Source: Collinsella sp. (GTDB lineage: Bacteria; Actinomycetota; Coriobacteriia; Coriobacteriales; Coriobacteriaceae). Taken from it: 51,585 nt of DNA. The position numbers were made by a program, and so were the translations under genes. The stretch covers positions 1 through 51,585 of the forward strand of contig JAUMSH010000032.1 in assembly GCA_031292915.1 (NCBI GenBank). The letters run 5' to 3'. Each line of letters opens with the position of its first letter. Position 1 is the first letter of the stretch. The notes below the pieces were generated by a model, which had not been told where the DNA came from, ran no database searches, and saw only the letters and a program-made list of their open reading frames with translations. Shown here piece after piece: positions 1-8,508 of the stretch.

Positions 1-8
1 TGACAAAG

Positions 9-980
9 ATGGACATATTGCCGATTCTCTATCTCGTGGTTCCTTGTTATAACGAGGAGAGCGTTTTGCGGGAAACCTCTAAAAGGCTTTTTGAGAAGTT
101 TTCCACTTTAGTAAAATTGTCTCAGATTAATGCGAACAGTAAAGTTTTGTTAGTTGACGATGGGTCATCCGATAAGACTTGGGAGATCATCGAAAGTCTT
201 CATCAGTCTAATTCCTTATTCTGTGGACTTAAGCTCTCTAGGAATTGTGGCCATCAGAAGGCTTTACTTTCTGGGTTACACAAGGCAGCGGAGTTTGCTG
301 ATTTAATAGCATCGATGGACGCTGATTTACAAGATGATATCAATGCGCTTGATGAAATGGTTTCAAGAGCTCGCGAAGGCTATGAAGTTGTATATGGTGT
401 ACGAAATGATCGTTCTAGCGATTCCTTTCTAAAACGTTTTACCGCACAGTCTTTTTATCGCTTACAGTCTTCGTTGGGTGTCGATGCTGTTTATAACCAT
501 GCTGACTATAGATTGATGTCCAAGCGTGCTGTTCTTGCATTGTCTCAATTCCGTGAGGTTAATCTATTTCTTCGTGGTTTGGTTCCTTTAGTTGGTTTCA
601 AATCTTGCTGCGTGTATTATTCGCGAGGGAAACGGTTTGCCGGCGAATCTAAATACACGCTCGGTAAAATGCTGTCATTTGCTTTTGAAGGTATAACGTC
701 TTTTAGTACTAAACCGATTAGGATAATTACTCTCACCGGTTTAATCATTTCTATTTTTAGTTTATTTGCACTTGTATATCTTTTAATTGGTCATTTTATT
801 GGCGATGTACAAGTTGGCTGGACAAGCATTATTATGTCAATTTGGTGTCTTGGCGGACTTCAACTTTTGGCTTTGGGTGTCATCGGCGAGTACGTTGGAA
901 AGACTTATATGGAGACGAAGCATCGTCCTCGCTATTTTATTGAGGAATTTTTGTCCGATAAGGAGGACAAGGATGCCTAA
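9..980 (+). CDS. Polyprenyl-phosphate glycosyltransferase, GT2 (GtrB/DPM1-like)
   Basis: Family 2 glycosyltransferase of 323 aa, the usual length for GtrB-like enzymes that move a sugar from a nucleotide donor onto a polyprenyl phosphate at the inner face of the membrane. The N-terminus has the GT-A start (VVPCYNEE), then LLVDDGSSD and SMDADLQDD, the acidic metal and donor-binding motifs. Two hydrophobic segments follow at about residues 240-262 and 275-298, as in the GtrB/YfdH group, with a short charged tail. The last bases overlap the next transferase, which starts at 973, so the two are translationally coupled. A TGA at bases 1-3 may end an upstream gene, but this cannot be shown. Base composition is AT-rich compared with the rml genes downstream. 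The sugar transferred is unknown. Confidence 0.85.
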   Translation: MDILPILYLVVPCYNEESVLRETSKRLFEKFSTLVKLSQINANSKVLLVDDGSSDKTWEIIESLHQSNSLFCGLKLSRNCGHQKALLSGLHKAAEFADLIASMDADLQDDINALDEMVSRAREGYEVVYGVRNDRSSDSFLKRFTAQSFYRLQSSLGVDAVYNHADYRLMSKRAVLALSQFREVNLFLRGLVPLVGFKSCCVYYSRGKRFAGESKYTLGKMLSFAFEGITSFSTKPIRIITLTGLIISIFSLFALVYLLIGHFIGDVQVGWTSIIMSIWCLGGLQLLALGVIGEYVGKTYMETKHRPRYFIEEFLSDKEDKDA

Positions 981-1788
981 AGTTAGTGTGTTGATGCCTT
1001 GTTTTAATGGTGCTAAGTACATTTTGAAGGCAATTGATTCGGTGTTAAGCCAGTCTTTCCGCGATTTCGAATTATTAATCTTCGATGATCAGTCAACTGA
1101 TGGAACATTTGAGATTGTTTCCAAGCTAACGGATTCTCGAATTAAGGTATTTAGAAACGCCAGTAATCTCGGTCTTGTTGGAAACTGGAATAATGCCATT
1201 GAGAAATCTTCTGGCGAGTATATTCATTTCCTCTTTCAGGATGATATTTTGTTACCCGGGGCTCTTGAGTCTGAGGTTGCAGCACTGGATGCTAATCCAA
1301 AGTGCTCCCTCTGCTTCAGCGCTTCATGTGTTATTGACTCGAATGGTGCCATTACAATGAAGAGGAGACCTTTTAAGCGGGATATGGTTTTAAAAGGCTC
1401 TGATTTTGCCCGCAAGACATTTCGAACTCATAATATCTATGGAGAGCCTTCTAATGTCATGTTTCGTAGAGATTGCTGGCAAAAAGTTGGACCCTTTAAT
1501 GATTCTTTGTGTTACTCCCCTGATTGGGAGTATTGGATTCGTCTATCACTTAATAGTGATGTCTGCTATCTAGACTCAATTTATTCCTATTTTAGAGTGT
1601 GCAACGAATCTACTACGAACTCACTTTTTAAGGATAAAAAAGAGCAATTGAAACGCGATGAGTTTGATTTTGTGCGAGCAATCTGTTCACTCGATGGTAT
1701 CAATATATCGTCGGTTGATTTAACCGCTCGTAAATTGTCGCTCTCAATCAGGAACATTGCTAAACGGATTTATTTTTCCGTTCACTGA
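973..1788 (+). CDS. GT2 family glycosyltransferase (rhamnosyltransferase-like)
   Basis: Cytosolic family 2 glycosyltransferase of 271 aa. The ATG at 973 is chosen because it follows AAGGAGGACAAGG and begins directly at the GT-A fold (MPKVSVLMPCFNGAKYI); the frame stays open upstream but has no purpose there. DDQSTDGT and FLFQDDIL are the nucleotide-sugar and metal-binding motifs, and a later DWEYW lies where such enzymes carry their catalytic acidic cluster. There are no membrane segments, so it probably adds a sugar to a lipid-linked acceptor in the cytosol. The gene overlaps the preceding transferase by 8 bases and lies 16 bases upstream of rmlA. A rhamnosyltransferase role is a guess from that position. 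Codon use is AT-rich, unlike rmlA. Confidence 0.8.
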   Translation: MPKVSVLMPCFNGAKYILKAIDSVLSQSFRDFELLIFDDQSTDGTFEIVSKLTDSRIKVFRNASNLGLVGNWNNAIEKSSGEYIHFLFQDDILLPGALESEVAALDANPKCSLCFSASCVIDSNGAITMKRRPFKRDMVLKGSDFARKTFRTHNIYGEPSNVMFRRDCWQKVGPFNDSLCYSPDWEYWIRLSLNSDVCYLDSIYSYFRVCNESTTNSLFKDKKEQLKRDEFDFVRAICSLDGINISSVDLTARKLSLSIRNIAKRIYFSVH

Positions 1789-1804
1789 CTTTGGAAGTGA
1801 TTGA

Positions 1805-2704
1805 ATGAAAGGCATCATCCTCGCAGGCGGGTCCGGCACGCGCCTGTACCCGCTCACGCTCGTGACCTCCAAGCAGCTGCTGCCGGTCTACGACAAGCCC
1901 ATGATCTACTACCCGCTGTCCACCCTCATGCTGGCGGGCATCCGGGACATCCTGGTCATCTCCACGCCGACGGACCTCCCCAACTTCGAGCGCCTGCTCG
2001 GGGACGGCTCGCGCTACGGCGTGAACCTCTCCTACGCCGAGCAGCCGAGCCCGGACGGCCTGGCGCAGGCTTTCACCATCGGCGAGGAGTTCATCGCCGG
2101 CGAGCCGTGCGCGCTGGTGCTCGGCGACAACATCTTCTACGGCAACGGCCTGTCGCGCCACCTGACGCGCGCCGTCCAGAACGCGCAGTCGGGCCGCGCC
2201 ACGGTCTTCGGCTACCACGTGGACGACCCCGAGCGCTTCGGCGTCGTGGAGTTCGATGCGCAGGGGAGGGCCGTCTCCATCGAGGAGAAGCCCGCCCAGC
2301 CCAAGAGCTCCTACGCCGTCACCGGCCTGTACTTCTACCCGGGCGACGTCGCCGCCAAGGCCCACAAGGTTCAGCCTTCCGCCCGCGGCGAGCTGGAGAT
2401 CACCACGCTCAACCAGATGTACCTGGAGGTGGGGACGCTGTCCGTGGTGACCCTCGGCCGCGGCTACGCGTGGCTGGACACCGGCACCATGGAGTCACTC
2501 CACGAGGCGGCGGAGTTCGTCCGCGCCGTGGAGCACTCCCAGGACCTGCCGGTCTCGGTCCCCGAGGAGATCGCCTGGGAGAACGGCTGGATCACCACCG
2601 AGGGGCTCAAGCAGGCCGCGGAGGCCTACGGCAAGTCGGTCTACGGCCGGCACCTGAAGAAGGTCGCCGCCGGCGAGATCGTCAACAGCCCGCGCGAGTA
2701 CTAG
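1805..2704 (+). CDS. rmlA: Glucose-1-phosphate thymidylyltransferase RmlA
   Basis: First enzyme of dTDP-L-rhamnose synthesis: it couples dTTP and glucose 1-phosphate to dTDP-glucose. The 299 aa length is typical. The N-terminus shows the nucleotidyltransferase signature GGSGTRLYPLT followed by SKQLLPVYDKPMIYYPLS, and LVLGDNIFYG is the metal-binding motif near residue 110. GGAAGTGA lies just before the ATG. The gene heads rmlA-rmlB-rmlCD, with gaps of only 12 bases between genes. Third codon positions are almost all G or C, a sharp break from the AT-rich transferase gene ending 16 bases upstream. The assignment is very secure. Confidence 0.97.
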   Translation: MKGIILAGGSGTRLYPLTLVTSKQLLPVYDKPMIYYPLSTLMLAGIRDILVISTPTDLPNFERLLGDGSRYGVNLSYAEQPSPDGLAQAFTIGEEFIAGEPCALVLGDNIFYGNGLSRHLTRAVQNAQSGRATVFGYHVDDPERFGVVEFDAQGRAVSIEEKPAQPKSSYAVTGLYFYPGDVAAKAHKVQPSARGELEITTLNQMYLEVGTLSVVTLGRGYAWLDTGTMESLHEAAEFVRAVEHSQDLPVSVPEEIAWENGWITTEGLKQAAEAYGKSVYGRHLKKVAAGEIVNSPREY

Positions 2705-2716
2705 GAGGAACCCCTC

Positions 2717-3736
2717 ATGTCTGAAATTTTCGAACCCCACAACATCATCGTCACGGGCGGCTGCGGCTTCATCGGCAGCAACTTCGTGCACTACGTGGTC
2801 AACAACCACCCCGGCGTGCACGTGACCGTCCTGGACAAGCTGACCTACGCCGGCAACCCCGAGAACATCGCCGGGCTGCCCTCCGACCGCGTGGAGCTCG
2901 TCGTCGGCGACATCTGCGACGCGGGGCTGCTCGATAGGCTGGTGCCGGGCCACGACGCGATCGTGCACTACGCGGCCGAGAGCCACAACGACAACTCCAT
3001 CGCCGACCCGGAGCCGTTCCTGCGCACGAACGTCGAGGGCACCTTCCGCCTGCTGGAGGCCGTCCGCAAGTACGGCGTCCGCTACCACCACGTCTCCACC
3101 GACGAGGTCTACGGCGACCTGGCGCTCGACGACCCGGCGAAGTTCACCGAGGAGACGCCGTACCGCCCGAGTAGCCCGTACAGCTCGACCAAGGCGAGCT
3201 CCGACATGCTCGTGCGCGCCTGGACCCGCACCTACGGGCTGCGCACCACGATCTCCAACTGCTCCAACAACTACGGCCCCTACCAGCACGTGGAGAAGTT
3301 CATCCCCAGGCAGATCACGAACATCATCGACGGCGTCCGCCCCAAGCTCTACGGCCGCGGCGAGAACGTCCGCGACTGGATTCACACCGAGGACCACTCC
3401 AGCGCCGTCTGGGATATCCTCACCAAGGGCCGCATGGGGGAGACCTACCTCATCGGCGCCGACGGCGAGAGGAACAACATCACCGTTTTGCGCATGATCC
3501 TCGAGGCGATGGGACGCGACCCCGAGGACTTCGACTGGGTCGCCGACCGCCCCGGCCACGACCGCCGCTACGCCATCGACAGCACCAAGCTCCAGCGCGA
3601 GCTGGGCTGGAGGCCGGCGCACACCGACTTCGCCGAGGGGCTCAAGCAGACGATCGACTGGTACGTCGCCAACGAGTCCTGGTGGCGCCCGGCCAAGGAG
3701 GCCACCGAGGCCAGGTACAAGGCCCAGGGCCAGTAG
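2717..3736 (+). CDS. rmlB: dTDP-glucose 4,6-dehydratase RmlB
   Basis: Second step of dTDP-L-rhamnose synthesis: NAD-dependent conversion of dTDP-glucose to dTDP-4-keto-6-deoxyglucose. The 339 aa protein is a short-chain dehydrogenase of the extended type. GGCGFIGSNFV near residue 15 binds NAD, HVSTDEVYGD carries the catalytic Thr and Asp, and YSSTKASSD holds the catalytic Tyr-x3-Lys. SNCSNNYGPYQ is characteristic of RmlB. AGGAGG lies upstream of the ATG. It sits between rmlA and rmlCD and has the same strongly GC-biased codon use. Confidence 0.97.
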   Translation: MSEIFEPHNIIVTGGCGFIGSNFVHYVVNNHPGVHVTVLDKLTYAGNPENIAGLPSDRVELVVGDICDAGLLDRLVPGHDAIVHYAAESHNDNSIADPEPFLRTNVEGTFRLLEAVRKYGVRYHHVSTDEVYGDLALDDPAKFTEETPYRPSSPYSSTKASSDMLVRAWTRTYGLRTTISNCSNNYGPYQHVEKFIPRQITNIIDGVRPKLYGRGENVRDWIHTEDHSSAVWDILTKGRMGETYLIGADGERNNITVLRMILEAMGRDPEDFDWVADRPGHDRRYAIDSTKLQRELGWRPAHTDFAEGLKQTIDWYVANESWWRPAKEATEARYKAQGQ

Positions 3737-3748
3737 GAGGGGAGACAC

Positions 3749-5197
3749 ATGGCAGACATCGCATTCGAGAAGGACCTCGCCGTCGCCGAGACCGGCATCG
3801 GGGGCCTGAAGGTCGTCGACCTCGCCGTCCACGGCGACTCGCGCGGCTGGTTCAAGGAGAACTGGCAGCGCGCCAAGATGACCGCCCTGGGTATCCCCGA
3901 CTTCCGCGTCGTCCAGAACAACGTCTCCTACAACGAGAAGAGGGGCGTCACCCGCGGCATCCACGCCGAGCCCTGGGACAAGTTCATCTCCGTGGCCCGC
4001 GGCTCGGTCTTCGGCGCCTGGGTGGACCTGCGCGAGGGCAGCGAGACCTTCGGCAAGGTGTTCACCTGCACGCTCGACCCGTCGAAGGCCATCTACGTCC
4101 CGCGCGGCGTGGGCAACTCCTTCCAGGCCCTGGAGGACGGCACCGCCTACACCTACCTGGTGGACGCCCACTGGTCGCTCGAGCTCAAGAGGACCTACAC
4201 CTTCGTTAACCTCGCCGACCCCGAGCTCGCCATCCAGTGGCCCATCCCGCTCGACCAGGCCACCGTCTCCGAGGCCGACCTCAACCACCCGATGCTCAAG
4301 GACGTCGTCCCCATGGCGCCGAAGCGCACCCTCGTCACCGGCTGCGACGGCCAGCTGGGCCACGCGGTGCGCGCGCTCGCCGAGGAGCGCGGCGTGGCCA
4401 AGGACTTCGACTTCTGCGACATCGACACCTTCGACATGTCCGACCCGGAGGCCTATTCGCAGTACGACTGGTCGCTCTACGGCACCGTGATCAACTGCGG
4501 CGCCTACACCGCCGTGGATAAAGCGGAGACCCCCGAGGGCCGCGTGACCGCCTGGAAGGCCAACGCGACCGGGCCGGCGCTTCTGGCCCGCACCTGCGCC
4601 GGGCACGGGATCACCCTCGTCCACGTGTCCAGCGACTACGTCTTCGACGGCACCGCCGAGGTCCACACGGAGAACGAGCCGTTCTCCCCGCTGTCCGTCT
4701 ACGGCCAGACCAAGGCCGCGGGCGACATCGCCGTGGCCGGCTGCCCGCGCCACTACATCATGCGCTCCAGCTGGGTCATCGGCGAGGGGCACAACTTCGT
4801 CAAGACCATGAAGGCGCTCTCCGACCGCGTCGCCGACCCCGAGGACGGGCTCGAGCAGGTCACGGTCGTGGACGACCAGCTGGGCCGCCTGACCTTCACG
4901 CGCGACATGGCCGGGGCCATCTTCCACGTGCTGGGGACGCACGCCCCCTACGGCACCTACGACTGCACCGGCTCCGGCGCCGTCAAGAGCTGGGCCGATA
5001 TCGCCCGCGCCGTCTTCGAGGCCGCCAACGGCAACGGCGAGAAGGTCGTGCCGGTTTCGACCGCCGACTACTACGCGAACGCCGCGGGCCCCATCGCACC
5101 GCGCCCGGTCCACTCCGCGCTCGACCTGTCCAGGCTCGAGTCGGTCGGCTTCCATATGCCCGACTGGGAGGAAGAGCTAAAACTTCATTTTGATTAG
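3749..5197 (+). CDS. rmlCD: Bifunctional dTDP-4-keto sugar epimerase / reductase (RmlC-RmlD fusion)
   Basis: Fused enzyme of 482 aa for the last two steps to dTDP-L-rhamnose. Residues 1-188 are an RmlC-type cupin (3,5-epimerase) with RGIHAEPWDKF at the position of the usual RGLH motif. Residues from about 189 (MAPKRTLVTGCDGQLGHAV) are an RmlD-type NADPH-dependent reductase with HVSSDYVFDGT and the catalytic YGQTKAAGD. No stop or frameshift separates the halves. Such fusions are known in actinobacteria, including bifidobacteria (established knowledge). The last codons after GAAGAG turn abruptly AT-rich (cta aaa ctt cat ttt gat), as though a recombination junction lies within the 3' end. A 15-base perfect inverted repeat follows the stop. 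Confidence 0.93.
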   Translation: MADIAFEKDLAVAETGIGGLKVVDLAVHGDSRGWFKENWQRAKMTALGIPDFRVVQNNVSYNEKRGVTRGIHAEPWDKFISVARGSVFGAWVDLREGSETFGKVFTCTLDPSKAIYVPRGVGNSFQALEDGTAYTYLVDAHWSLELKRTYTFVNLADPELAIQWPIPLDQATVSEADLNHPMLKDVVPMAPKRTLVTGCDGQLGHAVRALAEERGVAKDFDFCDIDTFDMSDPEAYSQYDWSLYGTVINCGAYTAVDKAETPEGRVTAWKANATGPALLARTCAGHGITLVHVSSDYVFDGTAEVHTENEPFSPLSVYGQTKAAGDIAVAGCPRHYIMRSSWVIGEGHNFVKTMKALSDRVADPEDGLEQVTVVDDQLGRLTFTRDMAGAIFHVLGTHAPYGTYDCTGSGAVKSWADIARAVFEAANGNGEKVVPVSTADYYANAAGPIAPRPVHSALDLSRLESVGFHMPDWEEELKLHFD

Positions 5198-5209
5198 ATG
5201 CCTTTAGTA

Positions 5210-5250
5210 CATTGTTTGCATTCTTAAAATCAGTGAGAATGCAAACAATG
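5210..5250. repeat. Perfect 15-bp inverted repeat after rmlCD
   Basis: CATTGTTTGCATTCT at 5210-5224 pairs perfectly with AGAATGCAAACAATG at 5236-5250 around an 11-base loop. It lies in the 111-base gap between rmlCD and the next transferase. There is no clear T-run on either strand, so it is at best a weak terminator; it could also be an operator or a processing site. The first arm includes GTACATTGTTTG (5207-5218), which recurs exactly at 7258-7269 upstream of licD. Confidence 0.6.
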
Positions 5251-5308
5251 CCATGGGCATTTATGCCATTTTGCCAAGTTGCACCAGGAATTTTTTGGAT
5301 GGTTTTCA

Positions 5309-7189
5309 ATGCATTTTAAACTTGCAAATTTGATTTTTAACGGATCTGATGCGATGTTGCAGTATCCATTGCTTTGCTATAGGGCAACGGAGGGTCTTGT
5401 TATTCCAACTTCGAATGACGCTATTGAAATCATGAAATCGACCAATGTTGATTTCACAACATATTTTAATGCGCTATCCATTTATAAGTGGCGAAAATAC
5501 ACTACTGCAAAGGCGTTTTATCTTCATATCGAGTATTGCGGCTCCGCCTTAACGCTTCAGCAGACGTATGCAAATAATTATTCTTGGATTCCTTCTACAA
5601 TTGATGGCTCTGCGGTTAGTTTGCAACGATCCGATGAATGGAGTACGGCTGAAATCGAACTCTCCCTTTGTGAGGGAGAGATTCTGCACGCTTTTAATAT
5701 CAGTACTGAAGGCCCTGTTAATATTCGGAATGCGTATTATTATTGCGATTGTGAAGAACTGGATATTCATCCAGTTGAGCTAGCGCTTGCAACTACTACG
5801 TTTAAAAAAGAGGACTATATTGTCCGTAACGTATCTCTTTTACAAAAGAACATTATTGATTCTGATGAAGAGATTGCTGATCATTTCCACGTACACATTA
5901 TTGATAATGGCCGTTCGCTGAATAGTGCAAACCTGGATTCATCGCGTGTTACTGTTCATCCAAATCCTAATGTCGGCGGGTCTGGTGGTTTTGCTCGGGG
6001 GATGATTGAGTCACTTGAGCAGAATCCTAAAGCGACTCATGTTCTCCTGATGGACGATGATGTCGAGGTTCTTCCCGAGAGTTTTATCCGCACTTTCAAC
6101 CTGCTCTCTCTTCTCAAAGAAGAATATGCTGAGGCCTTTTTATCGGGTGCCATGATGAGCTTGGAAGAGCCCAATTTGCGTACCGAGGATTTAGGGTTCT
6201 TTACTGCTAAGGGAACTTTTTCTCCCCTTAAGCCTGCAGGCTATATGACCTCACTTCATGATGTCGTTGAGACCGAGATATATAAGGCCCCAACTGGCCT
6301 TTATGAGGACACTGCCCAACAGTATGCTGGCTGGTGGTATTGCGTTATACCTACCGCAACGATTGAACGTGAGGGGTTGCCCTTGCCCTTATTTGTTCGT
6401 TCTGATGATGCTGAGTATGCGCTTCGTTGCAAACCCAAGTTCATGTCCATGAATGGTATTTGCGTTTGGCATAATTCCTTTAAGTTTAAGTATAGTGCTG
6501 CCGTGGAGCGTTATCAGGTAAGCCGAAATACGCTAATCAGTCAGGCGACAACTGGCGCTGCGCCTCTCTCTGATTTTCTTTATGAGATTCGTCGTGAAGT
6601 TGAGCTCGACTTGAAGAAATATAATTACGATGAAGCTGCTCTTGCCGTAAAAGGTCTTGAAGATTTTTTGAGAGGTCCGGAGTGGATTTCTCATCCTGTC
6701 GCTGAATCCTGTTTTATGGCGGCAAATCGTGAAAGGGAACAATTGATTCCCATCGAGCAGCTCATCCCTCAGGCACTAGAATTGGGTGTCGACTTGACGC
6801 AACTGACTTTTGGCAATTTGAGCCTTGGGGGCGACAGGTCTAGGCTCCAGGCATTTAAGGATTATCTGACCATTAATGGCCACCGTTTTGTTAACGACTC
6901 CGCTAAGCGCAGAGGCAAAGTTGCTGTCATCGACGCTGCGGGATGGGTTTATCCCGCCGGTAAAATCAGGGATGTTGACACGCTTATTGTGGTAGATATG
7001 CCTAATAAAAAGGGCGCCATTAGACATATGGATAAGAAACGATTCAAAGAGGTTTGGACTCGTTTTCGTAAAGCCGAGAAGGTATTCAAGCGTAACAAAG
7101 ATAAGATTTATGCCGAATACGCTTCGTATAGAGATGTCTTTACTTCGATCGATTTCTGGAAACAGTATTTGAAAGAGGCGTCGGAGTAG
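5309..7189 (+). CDS. GlfT2-like galactofuranosyltransferase (first copy)
   Basis: Large glycosyltransferase of 626 aa resembling mycobacterial GlfT2 (about 637 aa), which polymerises galactofuranose from UDP-Galf. An N-terminal beta-rich region of about 150 residues precedes a GT-A domain with HPNPNVGGSGGFARG and LLMDDDVEV (D249-D251, metal binding). After it come QQYAGWWYCVIP, LFVRSDDAEYALR (D366-D367, the probable catalytic acidic pair) and GICVWHNSF. These match the order of GlfT2 motifs. The ATG at 5309 is preferred over an upstream TTG because it aligns with the paralogue at 8509 (MHFKLAN against MQFKLAN) and has GGATGG nearby. The protein is soluble and probably membrane-associated. Codon use is AT-rich. 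The sugar specificity is inferred, helped by glf in the same locus. Confidence 0.85.
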   Translation: MHFKLANLIFNGSDAMLQYPLLCYRATEGLVIPTSNDAIEIMKSTNVDFTTYFNALSIYKWRKYTTAKAFYLHIEYCGSALTLQQTYANNYSWIPSTIDGSAVSLQRSDEWSTAEIELSLCEGEILHAFNISTEGPVNIRNAYYYCDCEELDIHPVELALATTTFKKEDYIVRNVSLLQKNIIDSDEEIADHFHVHIIDNGRSLNSANLDSSRVTVHPNPNVGGSGGFARGMIESLEQNPKATHVLLMDDDVEVLPESFIRTFNLLSLLKEEYAEAFLSGAMMSLEEPNLRTEDLGFFTAKGTFSPLKPAGYMTSLHDVVETEIYKAPTGLYEDTAQQYAGWWYCVIPTATIEREGLPLPLFVRSDDAEYALRCKPKFMSMNGICVWHNSFKFKYSAAVERYQVSRNTLISQATTGAAPLSDFLYEIRREVELDLKKYNYDEAALAVKGLEDFLRGPEWISHPVAESCFMAANREREQLIPIEQLIPQALELGVDLTQLTFGNLSLGGDRSRLQAFKDYLTINGHRFVNDSAKRRGKVAVIDAAGWVYPAGKIRDVDTLIVVDMPNKKGAIRHMDKKRFKEVWTRFRKAEKVFKRNKDKIYAEYASYRDVFTSIDFWKQYLKEASE

Positions 7190-7197
7190 TCTTCATG

Positions 7198-7235
7198 TGA
7201 GTGGGTTTCAAAGTGGGACCCACTCATTCTTTTGT
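7198..7235 (+). terminator. Rho-independent terminator after first GlfT2-like gene
   Basis: TGAGTGGGT at 7198-7206 pairs with ACCCACTCA at 7218-7226 around an 11-base loop, followed by ATTCTTTTG. It begins 9 bases after the stop of the upstream transferase, so the downstream licD region probably has its own promoter. Confidence 0.7.
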
Positions 7236-7288
7236 ATCATATGAGTAATTGTGCTTCGTACATTGTTTGTCGTTGGGAAGGTTAAGCC

Positions 7289-8476
7289 ATGTCCTTTCTT
7301 TCTGCTATTAAAAAGATTCTTCCCGGCTCATCGCGATCATTGCATGCTATGCATGAGGATATGGACCGTCGTTTTGAAGAGATTTTTGCCCGTATTGAGC
7401 AGGCCGACAACGGTATCAATATGAATATCAATTACAAATTCGATACTCGGTTATTTCCAGAAATTGAATTGCTCAAGAAACGCCAACAAAGTCTGTCAGA
7501 GCAGATGGCCCTTCGCTTTGAATTGTTGGCACGACGTGCGTACCCCGATATCACTCCTTTTGAGCTCCGTTGCAAAATCTTTGATGCGTTACCGGACGCC
7601 GAGGGCGATATTCGATTGATGCAGCAGGCTAACGCTGCCTTGATGAGTAAACTAGATGCGATTTGTGATGCCAATAATATCCAATATTGGCTTTCTTACG
7701 GCTCTCTTGTGGGGACCTTGTCTCGTTCGGGTTTTATTCCTTGGGATGATGACATTGACATCTGCATGATTAGGTCCGATGTGGATAAGCTTGCTACCGT
7801 CTTAAAAGATGATCCTGATTATCAAGTCACCCTTGTATACGACTGGTTTGTAAAGTGTCGTCAAGTTCGCTTTTGTTCAACTAATTCGCTTATACCTTGT
7901 TTTGTGGACATTTCGATTTACGACCGGGCGGCCGAGAATTCCAAGCGCGCGAACGATCAACTTAGGCAACTCAGAATTGAGCTTATGGATTTCTTTGACA
8001 AAAATGAACGTGAGTTTAGTTTTTGGAAAGATAATCCTTGGATGGTTCATCCACACAGTGGTCTTAGCGTGCAGTGCGGAGATGTTGACTTGGAAGCTTA
8101 GAGAACAGTTGTTTCTTCTGCGGAGATTGATCTTGTCCAGAGCGTATTCGATTCGTTTAACGAAAAGGCTCATGATCTAGGTTTGTTAACCGATGAGTCT
8201 CGTGGTGATTTTGCATACGCGATTGATAACGTTTTTGATGCCCCTAAACGTATAATAATTTGGGACCGCAATGATATCCTTCCCGTAAGAAAGCATCCGT
8301 TTGACAGCTTCTCTTTTTTGGTTCCCGCGAAAGCGGAAAAGGTCGCTGATGATTGCTATCCTGGATGGCCTTACATGCCAATGGACATCTGTGGGCATGA
8401 TCATTTTGCAAAGGATGTTTTGTCTGATCCCGATGTTCGCTCCGCGATGGCAAAGTTTGTCGACGAATGTAATTAG
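7289..8476 (+). pseudogene. licD: LicD-family phosphotransferase, interrupted by an in-frame amber codon
   Basis: LicD-family proteins transfer phosphorylcholine or similar phospho-groups to surface glycans. The frame runs 395 codons from the ATG at 7289 to a TAG at 8474-8476, but codon 271 is TAG (8099-8101). The first part (270 aa) has an N-terminal helical segment and the LicD core YGSLVGTLSRSGFIPWDDDIDIC (D153-D155, D157 are metal-binding candidates). After the amber codon the same frame continues with a normal LicD C-terminal region, including GWPYMPMDICGHDHF, so nothing but one base appears wrong. A TTG at 8183 could in principle restart translation of the last 97 codons. Explanations are a recent nonsense mutation, a sequencing error or suppression. 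AT-rich codon use matches the flanking transferases. The substrate is unknown. Confidence 0.8.
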
Positions 8477-8508
8477 TAGTTACAACGGCTTTGATTAAGG
8501 TATTTAAA

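Noticed and set aside
787..972. N-terminal extension of the second glycosyltransferase
   Set aside because: The extension overlaps the end of the first transferase and encodes nothing typical; the ATG at 973 has a strong ribosome site at the GT-A start.
2495..5155. Open frame of 886 codons on the minus strand opposite rmlA-rmlCD
   Set aside because: It lies wholly antisense to well-identified genes, has a Gly/Ala/Val/Asp-rich low-complexity protein, and results from very high GC3, which removes stop codons.
8183..8476. Separate 97 aa gene after licD
   Set aside because: It is in the same frame as licD, has no ribosome site at its TTG, and matches the missing C-terminus of LicD, so it is treated as part of the broken gene.
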